A DNA stretch of 64,000 nucleotides from Anisodus tanguticus (taxonomy: Eukaryota > Streptophyta > Magnoliopsida > Solanales > Solanaceae). Location of the stretch: the NCBI GenBank assembly GCA_034509755.1, contig CM067553.1:47062110-47126109 (forward strand), given 5' to 3'. Of the stretch, positions 19,648 through 31,149 are shown piece by piece. Numbering within the stretch: the first letter of the stretch is position 1; each line of letters starts with the position of its first letter. A program made the translations under genes and the position numbers. The notes below the pieces were generated by a model. The model ran no database searches. It was not told the DNA's origin and was given only the letters and a program-made list of their open reading frames with translations.

Positions 19648-22600
19648 TGTCGCGCCCTATTTTGACCCGACCCGCGAGTGGTCGGAGCGGAGCACAGACT
19701 TATTCGGGTGATTCCTGGGTAAAGAATTGAGGAGTCGCCACCTAATTATTTTTTACGGTGAATTAGGACACCTAAATATTAACTAAATGCTGCAATGTAA
19801 ACTCCGATTTTAAGGTCTGCGAAACTAATGAGATTCTAGGTAAGGGTTCTTCATTATCCTAAAGGGAAGGGGTTAGGCATCCTTTAAGATCCGCTAACTT
19901 GCGGTTATCCGGTCAAACTCAGGTTAATATTATACTAAGAAAAAAAGCATGTTTTTAAAGTATGAAGTTAAAAAAAAGATGTTTGCAAATAATTAATGAA
20001 AGAGATGCATTTTGTACATGTATGCATTTGTGACAATGAATAAGGAGAAAAGCACTTCATTTGTAATGCCAAATGAGTAATTTTTAAAAATCATTTTTTG
20101 ACGTAACTTCGGATCCGTTTCCAAAAACGGTGAGCGTTTTGGTCACGAAGGGCTCAGACTTAAAATTTTGAAAAGAACATTCCAATCACGTCGTGGCTGC
20201 AAACATATGACTAAGTGGTTATTTTGATTGCCTCGCCTACTAAACGTGTTGGTCTCTCGGATGAAAAGAAAAGATCACTATAATCACGTTGTGGCTGCGA
20301 ATATATAACTTGTTGGTTATTTTATTCACCTCGCCTACTAAACATGTTGATCTCGAATGAAATAAAAGGTTTAAGTCTCATCATTGCCCAGAAGTTATTT
20401 TTATTTAGAAAAATGCATATTTGGCAATTGAATAAAAGAAGCAATTTTTTATGACAAAAAAAAAACTTTTCAAGCTTGCAAATCGGATAGAATGCAAACC
20501 TTACTTTTTAAAGAAAGTGAATAATAGATTGCCAAATTATTTTTTGAAAGATATTAAAGCATGCATAACGAACCTAAAAAAATATAGCAAAGTAACTAGA
20601 GGCTAAGTGTGGAACTTACGAGACAACCCTAAACAAATAAAGCTAGTGATGGTTTCCAATTCAAACGAGCCTAAGAAATTAACTAACGGCAGTTAGATTA
20701 TCCTATTCATTCATCTATTCGCGGCCTAATTATTCTAAATATCCTAACAATCACACAAGCATTAAAATAATTATTACATGCCCAAGAAATAGAAATAACG
20801 AAATTAAAGAATAATAATAAAAGAGGAAACCGGGGGAGGATGATGATGTCATCCCGCCCTATTTGTGTAGAAATTCCGAGGCCGGAGAATGCAAAGAATG
20901 TGGATGCGGGTCTTAGTTTGAGAAAGTTGTGATGAGTCTCATGATGAGACTCTTCGTAGCTCCCGATGCATTTCATGTAAATAAAAGAAAAGAAAAGGAT
21001 TAGCAGGCGGAACATGAAAATATATACGTAAGGGAATGCAAATAAGTAATCCATAAAAGATAATATGTTGTCACGAAAGCATTGTACACTTAGGCAAGTA
21101 AAGACAAATATATAGTCAATTTAAGAAGAATATGGAAGCCTGGAAATGCACATATGATCATTTTTATACAATTCCTTAAATGTGGAGTCAGTCAAGTAAA
21201 GAATATGCAGCAACATTCATTCTACACAACTAGGCATAATGACACTTTAAATTAGGCATGGCATAATTAACATGATTTAGGCAATCAAATCTCATATTTT
21301 GAGAAATAAAGACTAGTCTAGAATGGTTTTACATCACACTTGCACAAAGTGGCATCACGCCCGAATTAAAGCTATCCCAACACATACTCATTCATTATGT
21401 TTACGAATAGGCATGCTTCACGTAGGCCAAGTTACGAACCAAAAAAAACGCATATACTTTAATAGGCAACTTAGACATGTCTAGTTGCATCTTATTCAAG
21501 AACATGGACATTTTTATCTATATCAAGAACCTAGTCGGAAATATTTCTATATTAAATGTAAACAACACACGATTTACGAATCTGGTCCAAATCCTAACAC
21601 CTTGGGACATAAATAAACATCTAGCCAAACCAACATCATAGGGCATTCGCCTAATCATATTTTGCATTCATCTTCACAAAAAATTGTTACACACAAGAAT
21701 CTAACTTGTGATCTATATTAAACACACATATATATATTATTGGCCCTTAACAAGATCTAACATGAACTCAAGCCCACATTGTCAACTAAAAAAAAAAAAA
21801 GAATTCCCGTACAGATCAAACCGTGGTCCCGTCAATAAATATTACTAATCATATTTGTGACAATGAAGAATCTAGCAATTGTGTTTCGTAGACTAAGTAT
21901 AAATGAATTAAACAAACATCATATCCATTCATTTTTACTAATCTGCAGGATTTTACTAGTTTTAAAACAAACATATTAATTAGGCTAGCACATGGCGTAT
22001 CACTAACTTAATTTAACTAAGAACTAAACAAGCTATACAAACTAAACATTTAATCACATAAAATTGGTTAAATTAAATCGCGCAAACATACAACAAATAA
22101 AGGAAACCCTAAGGGATTGAGAATTTCGAGCCCACTGACCTTCTCCGGGTAGCGAACCGAGGCGCGTTTCGAATCGTCGACCCGCTCGGAGAAGTTGGAA
22201 TTCAGATTTTTGCGGTTTCGAGAATTCTCGATACGATTTCGATTTTGGAATGTCGCTTTTCTGAATTTTGGAATTCGATTTTCTGATTTTTGGAACGAAA
22301 CAGAACTGGTTTTGGTTCAGACCCGACCCGGAATGCGACCCGACCCGGAAATCCGACCCGAAACAGAAACAAAAGGGATTCTCGGATTGAGAAATTAGGA
22401 ACTAAAACAGAGAGTATTTTCGGACTGATTTCTTGACTATTTTTGAACAATTTCGAACTCTTTTTTTTTATATTTCGATTTGGACCTTCAAAGACAGATC
22501 CTTCTTTTTTTTTTCTCCTCCTTTTTTTTTGAAGAACAATGGGGGGTATTTATAGATGGGTTTCCCCCCAACGTTCACCTCGTCGAAGTGAGTTTGAAAT

Positions 22601-23594
22601 TTGAATTAAAGGTAAAGATTTCTGAATTTTGGAAGCGGATTTTTGGGGTATGGGTATGGTGAAGCGATGGGAGAGGTGTGGTGGTGTCAGGGTTTGGTGG
22701 CAGGGAGTTGGTGGTGGCAGGGGCATGGGGAGGCGACGTGGGGGTAGGGTGGCGGCTGATTTGGAGAGATAGGGTTTAGGTTTTTTTTTTATTTTGATTT
22801 TTTGGTTTTGGGGGCTTTGGGCGTTGGGTTTAAAGGGTAAGGGGAATGGGTTTGGGCCGGTCGGGTTGGGTTTTGAGGGGAATTTGGGCTCGGGTTGGTT
22901 TGGGCTGACGATGGGGAATTAAAAAAAGGAGTTGGGCTTTTGGGATTTGGTTGGGGGAATTTGTATTGGGTTGGGAAAACAAAAAATGGGTTAGAAATTG
23001 TTTTGGGTTTAAAGGGGTATTGGGCTGGTGGTTTTTTTTTGTTTTGTGGGTTATGTTTTGGTTAGGGAAATGGTATGGGCTTCGGTTGGGTATTGGGGAA
23101 TTGGGGGGAAATAAAGGGGAAGGAAACAAGGGGAATGGGCTTGGACGAAAAAAATGGGTTTTGGGTGAATATTGTTTGGGTAGAAATGAGTGGGTTATGG
23201 GTTAAAAATATAAAAGGGGGTTTAATATTAAAAATATTTTTTTTTGTAAAAGATGTGAATTATTTAAAATAACATAACAATGTGATAATAATAAAAAATA
23301 TAATATTTGCGAAATGTTTAATGCTTAAATAAAAATGGAAATGCGATGCAATTTTGCGAGAATAAAATAACATAGAATTTTCGGATAAAACTTATGATTG
23401 TGATAAAAATGCAAATGATAGTAAAAATGCAAATAATAATAATAATAAGAGAATAATAATAAGAGAATAATAATAAGAGAATAATAATGTATATATATAT
23501 GCATGTATGTATATAGATTAAAATTGTTTTGAGGTGTAAAAGTATTTAAATTGCAAATAAATTGGAAAAGACGGGACAAAATTGAGTGTCAACA
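19648..23594 (-). repeat. 5' LTR of the Ogre-like element
   Basis: A 3,947-bp partner of 3549-7510, ending GAGTGTCAACA at 23594. On the minus strand it is the upstream LTR and would carry the active promoter. It shows the same G-rich stretch (about 22650-23200), poly-A (shortened to about 9 bases near 20458) and 115-codon frame (20707-21054, not a gene). Confidence 0.93.
22547..22554 (-). promoter_or_regulatory. TATA box of the Ogre-like 5' LTR promoter
   Basis: Minus strand reads CTATAAATACCC, a good plant TATA box, in the upstream LTR and conserved in the other LTR at 6457-6464. Transcription would start about 30 bases downstream, near 22515-22520, in a purine-rich stretch. No experimental evidence. 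Confidence 0.55.
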
Positions 23595-23599
23595 CTAGC
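23595..23599. repeat. Target site duplication CTAGC, right of Ogre-like element
   Basis: Perfect partner of 3544-3548. Confidence 0.93.
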
Positions 23600-24829
23600 G
23601 ATCTGGGAGGCTCATGAAGGAGGGCGGGCTTAGGACTTGCAGACTTCTAGGTTTGTAAACCTTTGAAGAAGGAATACACATAATACCTTAGGCGAATCGC
23701 ACATCCGATGATTTGACACTGCTTCACACCCCACCCCCCACCCCCCAAAAAAGAAGGGAGTCATGTCTGAGTTAAACTTGCAGATTGAAATCTTTTTTCC
23801 TTTCTCGACGGTGAAATAAGACCAAGCTCATGAACTTATTATCCTAGGTCATAACAAGTTGACATGACCCTCTTTTTACGTCCTCATTGAGAGAAAAATG
23901 AAAAGATTTATAGGCATATCATGAGTTTATATAGTATTCCCACTTTTGAGCTCGAGGATTGCATAGTCCGAAGGACAAATCTATGAAGTCTATTGGGTCA
24001 AGTAGACAATACGTGCCATGAACTTGGGCTGTGACAGATTCGCCAAGACTTGTCACAAGCTCATAAATCAGAAACTTGCAATGATTGTTTAACCCATCAG
24101 TGAATAACTAATCTTTCAATAGACTAACCAATCTATACAACATTAAAAGTAGAAATAGCATTCATTGGTTATTTTTTGATTCTTTAAGAAATAGTCATTG
24201 TTCTGAAATTTTAAATTAGACAAGTAAAATTTCAGAATAATATCTTTCAACATGTTTCTCAATTCATACAATTTTAACGTCCATCGATCACTTTTTAATT
24301 ATATTTTAAAAAATAACCACTATCTTGTAGTTTCAAAATCCATAAATGAAACTTCAATGTCATCAATTTTATAAGTCGTTACTGCTCGCGTTTATAAAAT
24401 GAGATTTATAAGTGCTATTTAACAATCTCGATTTATAACTCGAGGCTGTCAAAGGTGATATTGTCATTTATGAAGTATGATTTATTAATCACAGTTTTGA
24501 ATTACGATTATAAGTCGTGCACTTACCGTTTACATCACAAAAAATAAATATATCCTTTTAATTTGTCCAATTTCCCTATACTATCGTATTTTATAATGAT
24601 AATAAATAAAACAAATAATTTTCAACTTTGCACCATATTTTTCATAACATATTTTCACACATGCACAATTATATTCAGGTAATATTCAATAGATTTTGTA
24701 TAAACTTCCATTTTGGTATTACAATTTTTTAATTACCAAAATATATTTAGTAGATTCCTTTTATATTATTTCTTTCATAGGAAAAAAAACAATTAATATA
24801 AGGATTTTACATTTTTCACAACAGGTACC
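23600..24829. other. Upstream region of eRF1, no gene seen
   Basis: AT-rich non-coding sequence between the Ogre-like insertion and the presumed first exon of eRF1. A C-rich run occurs near 23730-23745. A TATA-like AATATAAGG lies near 24796 but I cannot prove a transcription start. The retroelement boundary is only about 1.2 kb upstream of the presumed leader exon. Confidence 0.5.
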
Positions 24830-24866
24830 AGTTTGCTCAAGCTACTGCGAATACTGCTTTGAACAG
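24830..24866 (+). other. Possible 5' leader exon of eRF1
   Basis: A short segment ending GAACAG/GTACTAT, a good donor site. It is followed by a T-rich, intron-like stretch that runs to a good acceptor (GCCTCTAG, 29038) just before the eRF1 start. The exon start is not determined. Plant genes of this kind often have leader introns; here it is inferred from splice-like signals only. Confidence 0.4.
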
Positions 24867-24929
24867 GTACTATACCCTTCTTTATCTCTCAAAATTTGCA
24901 TCTTTGTTTTTTAATGGTTTTTGCTTGTT

Positions 24930-26400
24930 TTTCTGATATGGGTTTTGTTTGATTTAAGTTATTCATGGTAGAAATCACTCAAAGTTGGAATATTTAGCTG
25001 TGATTTTTTGGAATTTCTGATTAGTTTGTAGTTTTTTGATATGGGTTTTGTTGGATTGAATGTATTATTGGTTGTAGTTCCTCTAAATTGGACTCCATAG
25101 CTGTGATTTTGTGATTCTTGATTTGCTTTTATGGTTTAGCTTGTTGTTTTTTATATGGGGTTTGTTGGATTGAAGGTATTATTGGTTGGAATTCCTCAAA
25201 GATGGAATCTTTAGTTGTGGTTTTTTGTGATTCTTGATTTGCTTTTATGGTTTAGCTTGTAGTTGTTGATATGGGTTTTGTTTTATTGAAGGTAATATTG
25301 GCTGGACTCCGTAAAAATGGAATCTTTAGTTGTGATTTTTGAGATTTTTTATTTGCTTTTGTGGTTTAGTTTGTAGTTTTTGATATGGGGTTTGTTGGAT
25401 TGAATGTATTATTGGTAGAAATCCCTCAAAGTTGGAGTCTTTAGATGTGATTTTTTGTGATTCTTGATTTCCTTTTATGGTTTAGCTTGTAGTTTTTTGA
25501 TATGGGTTTTGTGTTTTTGAAGTTATTCATGGTAGAAATCACTCAAAAATGGAATCTTTAGTTGTGATTTTTTGAGATTTTTAATTTGCTCTTATGGTTT
25601 AGCTTCTAGTTTTTGATATGGGTTTTGTGTTTTTGAAGTTATTCATGGTAGAAATCACTCAAAATTGGAATCTTTAGTTGTGATTTTTGATTTGCTCTTA
25701 TGGTTTAGCTTCTAGTTTTTGATATGGGTTTTGTTGGGTTGAATGTATTATTGTTTGCAATTCCTCTAAATTGGACTCCATAGCTGTGATTTTGTGATTC
25801 TTGATTTCCTTTTATGGTTTAGCTTGTATTTTTTGATGTGGATTTTGTTGGATTGAATGTATTATTGGTAGAAATCCCTCAAAGTTGGAATCTTTAGCTG
25901 TGATTTTTTGTGATACTTGTTTCCTTTTATGGTTTAGCTTGTAGTTTTTTTATATGGGTTTTGTTAGATTGAATGTATAATTTGGTCGAAATCCCTCAAA
26001 GTTGGAATCTTTAGCTGTGATTTTTGATTTCCTTTTATGCTTTAGCTTGAAGTTTTTGATATGGGTTTTGTTGTATTGAATGTATTATTGGTTGGAATCC
26101 CTCGAAATTGGAATTTATAGGTGTGCTTTTTTGAGATTCTTGATTTCTTTTTATGCTTTAGCTTGTAGTTTTTGATATGGGTTTTACTGGATTGAATGCA
26201 TTGTAGGTAGAAATCCCTCAAAATTGGAATCTTTAGTTGTGAATTTTTGGAATTTCTGATTTCCCTTTATGTTTTAGCTTGTAGTTTTTATGTAGGGTTT
26301 GTTTGATTGAATGTATTATTGGTTGAAATTCCTCTATATGGGAATCTATAACTGGGATTTGCTTGAATTCTTGATTTTGTTTCATATGGGTATTTGGTAT
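24930..26400 (+). repeat. Minisatellite of ~114-bp units (about 13 copies)
   Basis: Degenerate head-to-tail repeats, each containing GATATGGGTTTTGTTGGATT, a Leu/Ser-like ATCCCTCAAAGTTGGAATC block, GTGATTTTTTG and TTTTATGGTTTAGCTTGTAG. Unit starts fall near 24937, 25038, 25153, 25269, 25382, 25499, 25614, 25722, 25838, 25953, 26059, 26177 and 26292. Spacing is 101-117 bp. Two variant types (GAATGTATTATTGG and GAAGTTATTCATGG) alternate in blocks. Confidence 0.93.
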
Positions 26401-26588
26401 AGATTATTATTTTCCTTGCTTCAGTCTTGCTTGCACTAATTCTGAACTGGGATTTATGCTTTTTCTTGCTACTAAATCAATGGGTAAATAATGAAAATGG
26501 TCTAAGATTAATAAAAACCTTAAAGGTGACTGCTTTATGGTAGAAAGTGTTAGTTAATAGATCTATGCATCCTTAGGGCTAGCAGTGT

Positions 26589-26961
26589 TATCAAAGGTGA
26601 AAAGCGCAAAAAAGCTCTAAGGTGCATTGGGGCTTTAAGTGGAAGGCACAAATAAAGTGTGGGCTTAATGAAGAAAGGCACAAATGAAAAAAAAAATACA
26701 AATATGCATTTGTAGTCTAAGACCTGTAATTATAAGCATGAATAACAAATATATGGATAAAGAAATTGGAAAAATTATGATAAAGTGAAATATCAATTGT
26801 TTAGTGTCGTCTCTTAAGGGTTACGCTCATTGGTATGGGAAAGTATACGTTAGAGACTTGATGATGACACTGAAGCGCCCACGAAGTGAGGCGAAGCGCT
26901 CAACATGTTTTGTGCCTCACTTCAAGGCTTAAGTGCGCTTTAAGCACACCTTTGACATTAA
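26589..26961. mobile_element. Foldback (MITE-like) element
   Basis: The two ends form an imperfect inverted repeat: TCAAAGGTGAAAAGCGC at the left and GCGCTTTAAGCACACCTTTGA at the right. The interior holds short GC-rich repeats such as GCGCCCACGAAGTGAGGCG. No coding capacity. I cannot see a clear target duplication, so the superfamily is open. Confidence 0.5.
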
Positions 26962-27410
26962 TGAGGGCTAGTTGTAATGAAGTGTGGTTAGCCCCATACT
27001 CACATAAATGTCATGTTATATATTATGCAACTATTTTACTGTGCTTGAGGTATTAGAATTGTTTTAGTGGTGTCTGATTAGAGATTTATAAAAGTGCACT
27101 GTACCTTCGAGATTTTAAACTGGAGGTCACTTTCAGCTGAGGTCTGTGGCTTTGATGTTCTTCATGGCCAGCCTAAGTTAATTTTCTGGGCAGTTAGTTA
27201 CGGCTGGTGTACTGTTTCTGGTTAAAGACTGTTCATTTAGTATTGGAAGGAAATGGACTTGAAAAGAGCGCAATGGGTAAGAGGATTGTATAGTTGAATT
27301 CGACCAGTTTAGGATTGAAGCGTAGTTGATTGAGTTAGTTGCAACTAGGAGACCCTCTGTACAAAAAGAAAACTTGTAATGTTCATCATCTTGACAATGT
27401 AGCAGATGGG

Positions 27411-27508
27411 AAGAAATTCCCTAGTTTTTTTTGCCTATGCTAGGGTTTGAACCTGAGACCTTCTGGTTCTCAACCCTCTTCATTGACCACTAGGCCACAC
27501 CTTTGGAT
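27411..27508 (-). mobile_element. SINE fragment (5' head), minus strand
   Basis: Matches the tRNA-like head of the element at 27883-28095, including GTTTGAACCTGAGACCTTCTGG and CCACTAGGCCACACCTTTGG. Only the head is present; the tail is missing. Confidence 0.65.
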
Positions 27509-27882
27509 GAGAGTTAATCTATTGCGTTCCATGGTGAAGCTAAACATATTAGTTAACTTTTTGCTGGTGAGACTGAAGTTCTTTCTTGATAATGTTTGAC
27601 ACAGTTTTTAATTGTGTCAAGAACATTTCTTAGTGATGGTTTTTGTTGTTTTAGAGAATGTTTTATGGACCCGAGTATGATTATCAAGAGCAAATGCTTG
27701 CTAAGTTTGTAATAGGAACTATGTTTTTGCTATGCAAGTGTCCAACACCTTCTTTGTTCTGCTTCATGAATAAAATTATCCATGTTCATCAAAAAATAGA
27801 AGTAGTTTGGATGGGAATATGTCCAACTTCTAGCAAGTCTTTTTCGAAATTTTGAAGGATAAAATAAAAACACCCATAAATT

Positions 27883-28095
27883 GTTATAACCGTGGTGTAT
27901 GGGCCAGCTTGCGCGCACCTCGACTAATTCCACGGGATATCTGCCACCTCCCATCAGCAATAGGTACCAAGTAACTCTATCCACCAAGGCTAGGATTGAT
28001 AGGAAGAAATCACCTAGTATTTTTGCCTCCGTTGGAATTAAGACCTCATGGTTCTCAACCCACTTCACCGACCACTAGGCCACACCCCTTGGTGC
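27883..28095 (-). mobile_element. tRNA-derived SINE, near full length, minus strand
   Basis: Tail-to-head orientation on the plus strand: ATAACCGTGG...CTCGACTAATTCCACGGG...GACCACTAGGCCACACCCC. The head (right end) carries A/B-box-like sequence. Imperfect flanking direct repeats (about 27864-27882 and 28096-28113, ATAAAAACACC(C/T)ATAA) suggest its target duplication. Related copies are at 27411-27508, 31150-31349 and 31465-31590. Confidence 0.75.
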
Positions 28096-29038
28096 ATAAA
28101 AACACCTATAACTATGGCATATACCTTTTCACAAGGGTGTGTTGAGGCAAGCGAAAAGTCAGGCAACTTCAGAAGATGTCAACTTGTTGGAAATTTTTTA
28201 TTATGAAAGACAATGATAGAGGGTAGTCACATTGTGACATGGAATAGGTTGCTCTTTTTAAACATATATTCTCTTGTTATTTCCTTTTCTATACTTCACG
28301 GGATGTATCATTTGATGTTTGGTAGTTAATGGAGTTCGTTGGTTGTTCTCTCTTTTTTAAGTAAATTTGTTTGAGAATCAAGTGGAATGGTGGATATAGG
28401 ACCATGTAAAGCAAAATGTGTCGAGTTGTGTTTGATGAAGCACGTTGAAGACATAAAATAAATAAAAGTGTCCCATCTCTAACAACTTAAGCTTTTAGAT
28501 GAGGTGATATACATAGTTCATCAGCTCAACATAGTAGCAAAGTAAGCAGAGACTCTAAGTTCAACTCTCATTGCCACTCATCAAGAAAAGCATTTCTAAG
28601 TGCTTAATCCATGAAAAAGAACTGCATCCTAGGGTAAGGTGGCATGTGGAAGACCTAAACTAAATAAATAAAAGGGTCCCCTTTCTGACAACTAAGCTTT
28701 TAGATAAGTTGGTACACAACGTTCAACGAAGCATAATTCTCTTTGAAAACTACAGGATTCCTATCTATGCTTCCTTAAAAGTGCACATGCATGTTGTTGA
28801 TAAGACAAAGTTCTTAGTTCAATTTGGACCTGTTAGATAGCTGATAAGGATGCTAAAAACTCTTTTCAGTTTTAAGTACTTCTGATCCTAAGTGTAATGT
28901 GAAATATGTGCTCATTGAATAAATAATAATTACTACTTAAGAATGCACCTGCAGTTTATTATTTTCTTATCTCATGTTTCTTCTTTTCTTACTTAATTGA
29001 TCTATGTGGACTCTAATTTGTCTTCAATATGCCTCTAG

Positions 29039-29086
29039 GTTAGATTAATTTGTAGCTGAGCAGGTGCTTGGGATTGATCGGCAATA
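29039..29086 (+). other. 5' leader of eRF1 immediately before the start codon
   Basis: Sequence after the acceptor TAG (29038) leading to the ATG at 29087, whose context is AATAATGGC, an acceptable plant start with G at +4. Contains no upstream ATG. Confidence 0.55.
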
Positions 29087-30400
29087 ATGGCAGATGGCCA
29101 AGAAAATGATAAGAATATCGAAATATGGAAAATGAAAAAATTAATCAAAGCCCTACAATCTGCCAGAGGAAATGGCACCAGCATGATCTCTCTTATCATA
29201 CCCCCTGGTGATCAGATATCTCGTATTACCAAGATGCTTGCAGAAGAATACGGTACTGCATCAAATATTAAGAGCCGAGTAAACCGTCAGTCCGTGCTCG
29301 GTGCAATAACGTCTGCTCAGCAAAGGCTTAAACTGTATAACAAAGTTCCTCCTAATGGATTGCTGCTTTATACGGGCACTATAGTGACGGATGACGGAAA
29401 GGAAAAGAAGGTCACTTTTGATCTTACGCCTTTCAAACCGATAAATGCGTCTTTATACTTATGCGACAACAAGTTTCATACCGAACCTCTTGGTGAGTTG
29501 TTGGAATCCGATGAGAAGTTTGGTTTCATCGTCATGGATGGTAATGGGACCCTTTTTGGGACCTTAAGTGGAAACACCCGAGAAGTTCTTCATAAGTTCA
29601 CGGTTGACCTCCCAAAGAAGCACGGAAGAGGAGGTCAATCGGCTCTTCGATTCGCTCGTCTACGAATGGAGAAACGCCATAATTACGTGAGGAAGACGGC
29701 AGAGCTTGCTACTCAATTCTACATTAACCCGGCTACGAGCCAGCCGAACGTATCCGGATTAATACTTGCGGGGTCCGCTGATTTTAAAACCGAGCTAAGC
29801 CAATCTGATATGTTTGATCCGCGTCTGCAAGCGAAGATACTTAACGTGGTTGACGTGTCGTACGGTGGGGAAAATGGCTTCAATCAGGCGATCGAGCTGT
29901 CCGCTGAGATTCTAGCTAATGTGAAGTTTATACAAGAAAAACGCTTGATAGGGAAATTCTTCGAGGAAATCAGTCAAGATACCGGAAAGTATGTGTTTGG
30001 CGTGGATGACACGATAAAAGGTTTGGAGATGGGAGCTGTTGAAACCCTAATTGTGTGGGAAAATCTTGATATAAACCGTTACGTACTGAAAAATAGTGTG
30101 ACTAATGAGATTGTCGTTAAACACCTAAACAAGGAACAAGAGGGTGATGCTAGTAACTTCAAGGATCCTGCCACATCAGCTGAATTGGAGGTTCAGGACA
30201 AAATGCCCCTGCTGGAGTGGTTTGCCAATGAATACAAAACTTTCGGTTGTTCGCTCGAGTTTGTCACTAATAGGTCTCAAGAGGGGTCACAGTTTTGCAG
30301 AGGATTTGGTGGCATTGGAGGAATTCTTCGGTACCAGCTTGACATGCGTTCGTTTGATGAGCTGTCTGATGAAGGAGAATACTTTGAGGATTCTGATTAA
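29087..30400 (+). CDS. eRF1: Eukaryotic peptide chain release factor subunit 1 (eRF1)
   Basis: A single uninterrupted 437-codon frame, the usual length of eRF1. In the cytosol eRF1 reads all three stop codons in the ribosomal A site and triggers peptide release together with the GTPase eRF3. N domain: GTS at 30-32, TASNIKS at 57-63 and YLCDNKF (YxCxxxF) at 124-130, the stop-codon recognition motifs. M domain: GGQ at 182-184, inside GRGGQSALRFARLRMEKR, the catalytic loop in the peptidyl-transferase centre. The C domain (about 277-410) would bind eRF3, and the protein ends in an acidic tail (DELSDEGEYFEDSD). All key residues are present. The start has no competing upstream ATG in the final exon. 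Intronless coding sequence with a presumed leader intron. I am confident of identity but not of which paralogue. Confidence 0.97.
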   Translation: MADGQENDKNIEIWKMKKLIKALQSARGNGTSMISLIIPPGDQISRITKMLAEEYGTASNIKSRVNRQSVLGAITSAQQRLKLYNKVPPNGLLLYTGTIVTDDGKEKKVTFDLTPFKPINASLYLCDNKFHTEPLGELLESDEKFGFIVMDGNGTLFGTLSGNTREVLHKFTVDLPKKHGRGGQSALRFARLRMEKRHNYVRKTAELATQFYINPATSQPNVSGLILAGSADFKTELSQSDMFDPRLQAKILNVVDVSYGGENGFNQAIELSAEILANVKFIQEKRLIGKFFEEISQDTGKYVFGVDDTIKGLEMGAVETLIVWENLDINRYVLKNSVTNEIVVKHLNKEQEGDASNFKDPATSAELEVQDKMPLLEWFANEYKTFGCSLEFVTNRSQEGSQFCRGFGGIGGILRYQLDMRSFDELSDEGEYFEDSD

Positions 30401-31149
30401 GTCCAGGTAATGGATGAGAGATCTACAATTGGTAGAATTTTTGGGGTTAGCATGGCAATGAGGTACCAGCTGTTATGCGAATTAAATTGATGAGTATTTT
30501 TCTGTTGTAAACTTTACTTGTTTTTTCCTTTAAACGCAGAACAGAGTTCTTTCGGACAAATGTCAATTGAAGGAGACTTCTTGATTGTTTTATCAGATTG
30601 TCTGCTATGTTAATTTTTTGAGTTTATAGCAGGGAGAATTTTGTTTTATGGTGAATGAGACTCAATGTCTTTTTTGTGATATGTATTTGAGTTTCTACAG
30701 ACAGTAAGAAAGGAGTTATCCACCCGAGGGGTGCACCTCTGACTGACCTTGATCTTCTCTGGGTTATGGATCTAATCACAGAAAATTACGTCACTATTTT
30801 GTAGAGTTTAGGATATGATTAAGATACGATATAGATGTTTATAGTCTTCTGTTTATAGGATGTTTGGATTTAGGCATGAGTAACTAGAATAAGAATTGAA
30901 GTTTTAGTGTAGTTAAGCCTCTAGATTGATGATTTATTTGAGAATGAAGTGAGTCTCATTAGGTAGTCTTGCTGAAACAATGTAAAATTGTGGACTCCTT
31001 TGAAGTTTTGATCTACTCATAGGAATATCTATACAAAAAAAAAGTTCTACGAATAGATGAAAAGAAAGAGTGCAAATATGGTGACATATTGCAGACATTT
31101 TGAAAAAAGACAGCAATTTCATCCGAGAAAAGCTGTGTTTTAGCCTTGC
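30401..31149 (+). other. 3' region of eRF1 and intergenic spacer
   Basis: The first few hundred bases after the stop are T-rich and would form the eRF1 3' untranslated region. I cannot place the poly(A) site. The rest, to the SINE, shows no gene. Confidence 0.5.

Larger units (their letters stand above)
3549..23594 (-). mobile_element. Tat/Ogre-type Ty3/gypsy LTR retrotransposon (about 20 kb)
   Basis: A complete insertion of 20,046 bp on the minus strand, bounded by TG...CA and a CTAGC target duplication. In transcription order: 5' LTR (19648-23594, with an extra 288-bp copy of its inner end), PBS matching a tRNA-Arg-like 3' end, an additional ORF upstream of gag, gag-protease, reverse transcriptase, RNase H, a second RNase H, integrase, a long 3' untranslated part with a minisatellite, a polypurine tract and the 3' LTR. 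The extra 5' ORF, second RNase H and size are diagnostic of the Tat lineage, particularly Ogre. The LTRs are highly similar, yet gag and pol carry stops, frameshifts and a lost integrase catalytic residue, so this copy cannot be autonomous. Confidence 0.93.
24867..29038 (+). other. Inferred large 5' leader intron of eRF1
   Basis: T-rich sequence of about 4.2 kb beginning GTACTATACC and ending TATGCCTCTAG. It contains the ~114-bp minisatellite, a foldback element (about 26589-26961) and SINE sequences on the minus strand. A second possible acceptor (TGAGCAG, 29062) lies downstream. No alternative coding exon is evident. Boundaries are inferred from splice motifs. Confidence 0.4.

Noticed and set aside
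27730..28068. 112-codon minus-strand frame
   Set aside because: Translation of a SINE on its own strand; SINEs do not encode proteins.
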